From: JALYUA01 sp038253555
GTDB taxonomy: Bacteria; Acidobacteriota; Thermoanaerobaculia; UBA5066; Gp7-AA6
Direction: 5' to 3'
NCBI GenBank assembly: GCA_038253555.1
Contig: JBBSGZ010000095.1
Coordinates: 1 to 13,711, forward strand
DNA: 13,711 bases
The position numbers and the translations under genes were made by a program. This document shows positions 12,848 to 13,711 of the stretch, one piece after another. The first letter of the stretch is position 1. Each line of letters begins with the position of its first letter. The notes beneath the pieces are model-generated. The model was given only the letters and a program-made list of their open reading frames with translations. It made no database searches and had not been told where the DNA came from.

Positions 12848-13711
12848 GGCTTCTTGAGGACCGCGGCCCAGTTCAGGAGGACGTTGATGGGCTCTTCCCT
12901 CGACGAGATCTGCTGATTGACGAGAAAGCGCTTCCCATCCGGCGAGACGTCGTACTGAGGATCGGGCGATTCGGGCATGGGGGCCTTGAAGAGCGGCGTC
13001 GGGGTTCCGGTCTGAAACGGCGCGGCGCCTGTGACAGGAGTGGCCATCAGCATGCCGTCGGGCGCGAGGAAGTAAAGCTCGCGCCCGTCGCCTCTCCAGG
13101 TGGGAGTCTGTCCACCTCGGCTCGAGACCCTCCACGTGCCGCCCGACTCGTGGAACTGCCGGACGTAGATTTCGGGAGCGCCCGAGACATCCGATGTGTA
13201 CGCCACCCACCGGCCGTCGGGAGAAAAGCGGGCATTCCACTCGGAAGAGGGCGTCACCAGAAACGGAACCGGCTTTCGATCCCCTTCGAGAGGAAGGACC
13301 CACAGATCCTGGCGGCCCTGTGGGCTGCTGACCTCGAAGATCAGAGAGCGGCCGTCCGGCGACCACGAATCGGGGGTCTTCGGGGGCTCGCTCGCGAGGA
13401 GGAGCTCCTCGCTGCCCGGCTGGTCGGCCCGCATGAGGTACAGGTCTGCCGCGGCGCCTTTGCGGCTGGAGTTGAAGACCAGCCGCGTTTGATCGGGCGA
13501 CCAGATCGGCATCGCTTCATCTGCCGGGTCGAGCGTCATCCGCGTCGTCACGTTTCGCGCGAGGTCAATTGTCCAGATGTCCTCGACGGTGGTATCTGCG
13601 ACCGCCCGCGCGATCGCCAGCCGCTGCCCGTCCGGGGACAGGCGAGGGTGATACCAGGTTGCGGCCTCCGCGAGCCTGCCGATCTCGTGACCCTGGCGAT
13701 CGAACCAGACC
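12844..13711 (-). CDS. PD40/TolB-like beta-propeller protein, C-terminal part (runs off right edge)
   Basis: The reading frame is open from the right edge to TGA at 12846-12844, giving 288 visible residues; the start lies beyond 13711. A GTG near 13551 is only an internal codon, because upstream residues continue the family pattern (VWFDRQGHEIG, LSPDGQRLAIA, VEDIWTIDLARNVTTR). Propeller strands include WSPDQTRLVFN, WSPDGRSLIFE, DLWVLPLEGDRKPVPF, FSPDGRWVAYT, EIYVRQFHESGGTWRVS, GDGRELYFL and VSPDGKRFLVN, ending NVLLNWAAVLKKP. This is the standard C-terminal half of kinase-PD40 proteins, so an N-terminal kinase and one membrane segment are likely but not seen. Its stop overlaps the ATG of the next kinase as ATGA, so the two are probably co-transcribed and translationally coupled. 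Confidence 0.92.
   Translation of the reverse strand, partial: VWFDRQGHEIGRLAEAATWYHPRLSPDGQRLAIARAVADTTVEDIWTIDLARNVTTRMTLDPADEAMPIWSPDQTRLVFNSSRKGAAADLYLMRADQPGSEELLLASEPPKTPDSWSPDGRSLIFEVSSPQGRQDLWVLPLEGDRKPVPFLVTPSSEWNARFSPDGRWVAYTSDVSGAPEIYVRQFHESGGTWRVSSRGGQTPTWRGDGRELYFLAPDGMLMATPVTGAAPFQTGTPTPLFKAPMPESPDPQYDVSPDGKRFLVNQQISSREEPINVLLNWAAVLKKP

Noticed and set aside
12848..13366. An N-terminal extension of the 888-residue kinase to 1061 residues.
   Set aside because: The extra part overlaps the well-supported propeller frame, has no family residues, and the ATG at 12847 gives the standard kinase start with an ATGA overlap.

Overview
This is a G+C-rich bacterial window in which every supported intact gene lies on the minus strand. 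It is a tandem array of eukaryote-like (Hanks/PknB type) serine/threonine protein kinases joined to large C-terminal modules. These are either PD40/TolB-type beta-propellers or FlgO/TolB-N-like domains followed by TPR repeats. Clusters of kinases opening with 'LGPYEI..LGAGGMGEVY' and carrying such tails are typical of Acidobacteriota and are also seen in Gemmatimonadota and Myxococcota. An Acidobacteriota-like genome is my best guess, but no phylogenetic marker is present. I see no tRNA, rRNA, CRISPR array, transposase, integrase or phage gene.

In transcription order (right to left) the layout is as follows. The C-terminal 288 residues of a PD40 propeller protein run off the right edge. An 888-residue membrane-anchored kinase-PD40 protein overlaps it by ATGA. 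A 269-bp head-to-tail deletion relic of another kinase-PD40 gene overlaps that gene by ATGA and has a good ribosome binding site. A 2023-residue soluble kinase with four consecutive FlgO-like/TPR modules starts directly after the relic's TAA. After a 69-bp gap comes a 71-codon hybrid ORF with a VapB-antitoxin-like start and a PD40-tail end. A 784-residue membrane-anchored kinase with one FlgO-like/TPR module follows. A 353-bp gap holds scrambled relics of another PD40 protein. The N-terminal 252 residues of a kinase closely related to the 784-residue one run off the left edge.

The four rightmost reading units are physically coupled and probably form one operon. The 784-residue kinase and the left-edge kinase each have a TAGAAT (-10-like) element 11-13 nt before the ATG, so they may be transcribed separately. 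The shared theme is a cytoplasmic kinase coupled to a protein-interaction or propeller sensor, with frequent duplication and deletion between paralogues.

The most notable items are the four-module 2023-residue kinase without a membrane segment, the repeated retention of isolated PD40 C-terminal tails ('DGQRFLV...NWT') just upstream of kinase genes, the VapB-PD40 chimera, the scrambled relic at about 855-1106, and a perfect 16-bp inverted repeat inside the kinase-PD40 gene. I do not see a complete new defence or biosynthetic system. The window reads as a birth-and-death locus of signalling kinases.
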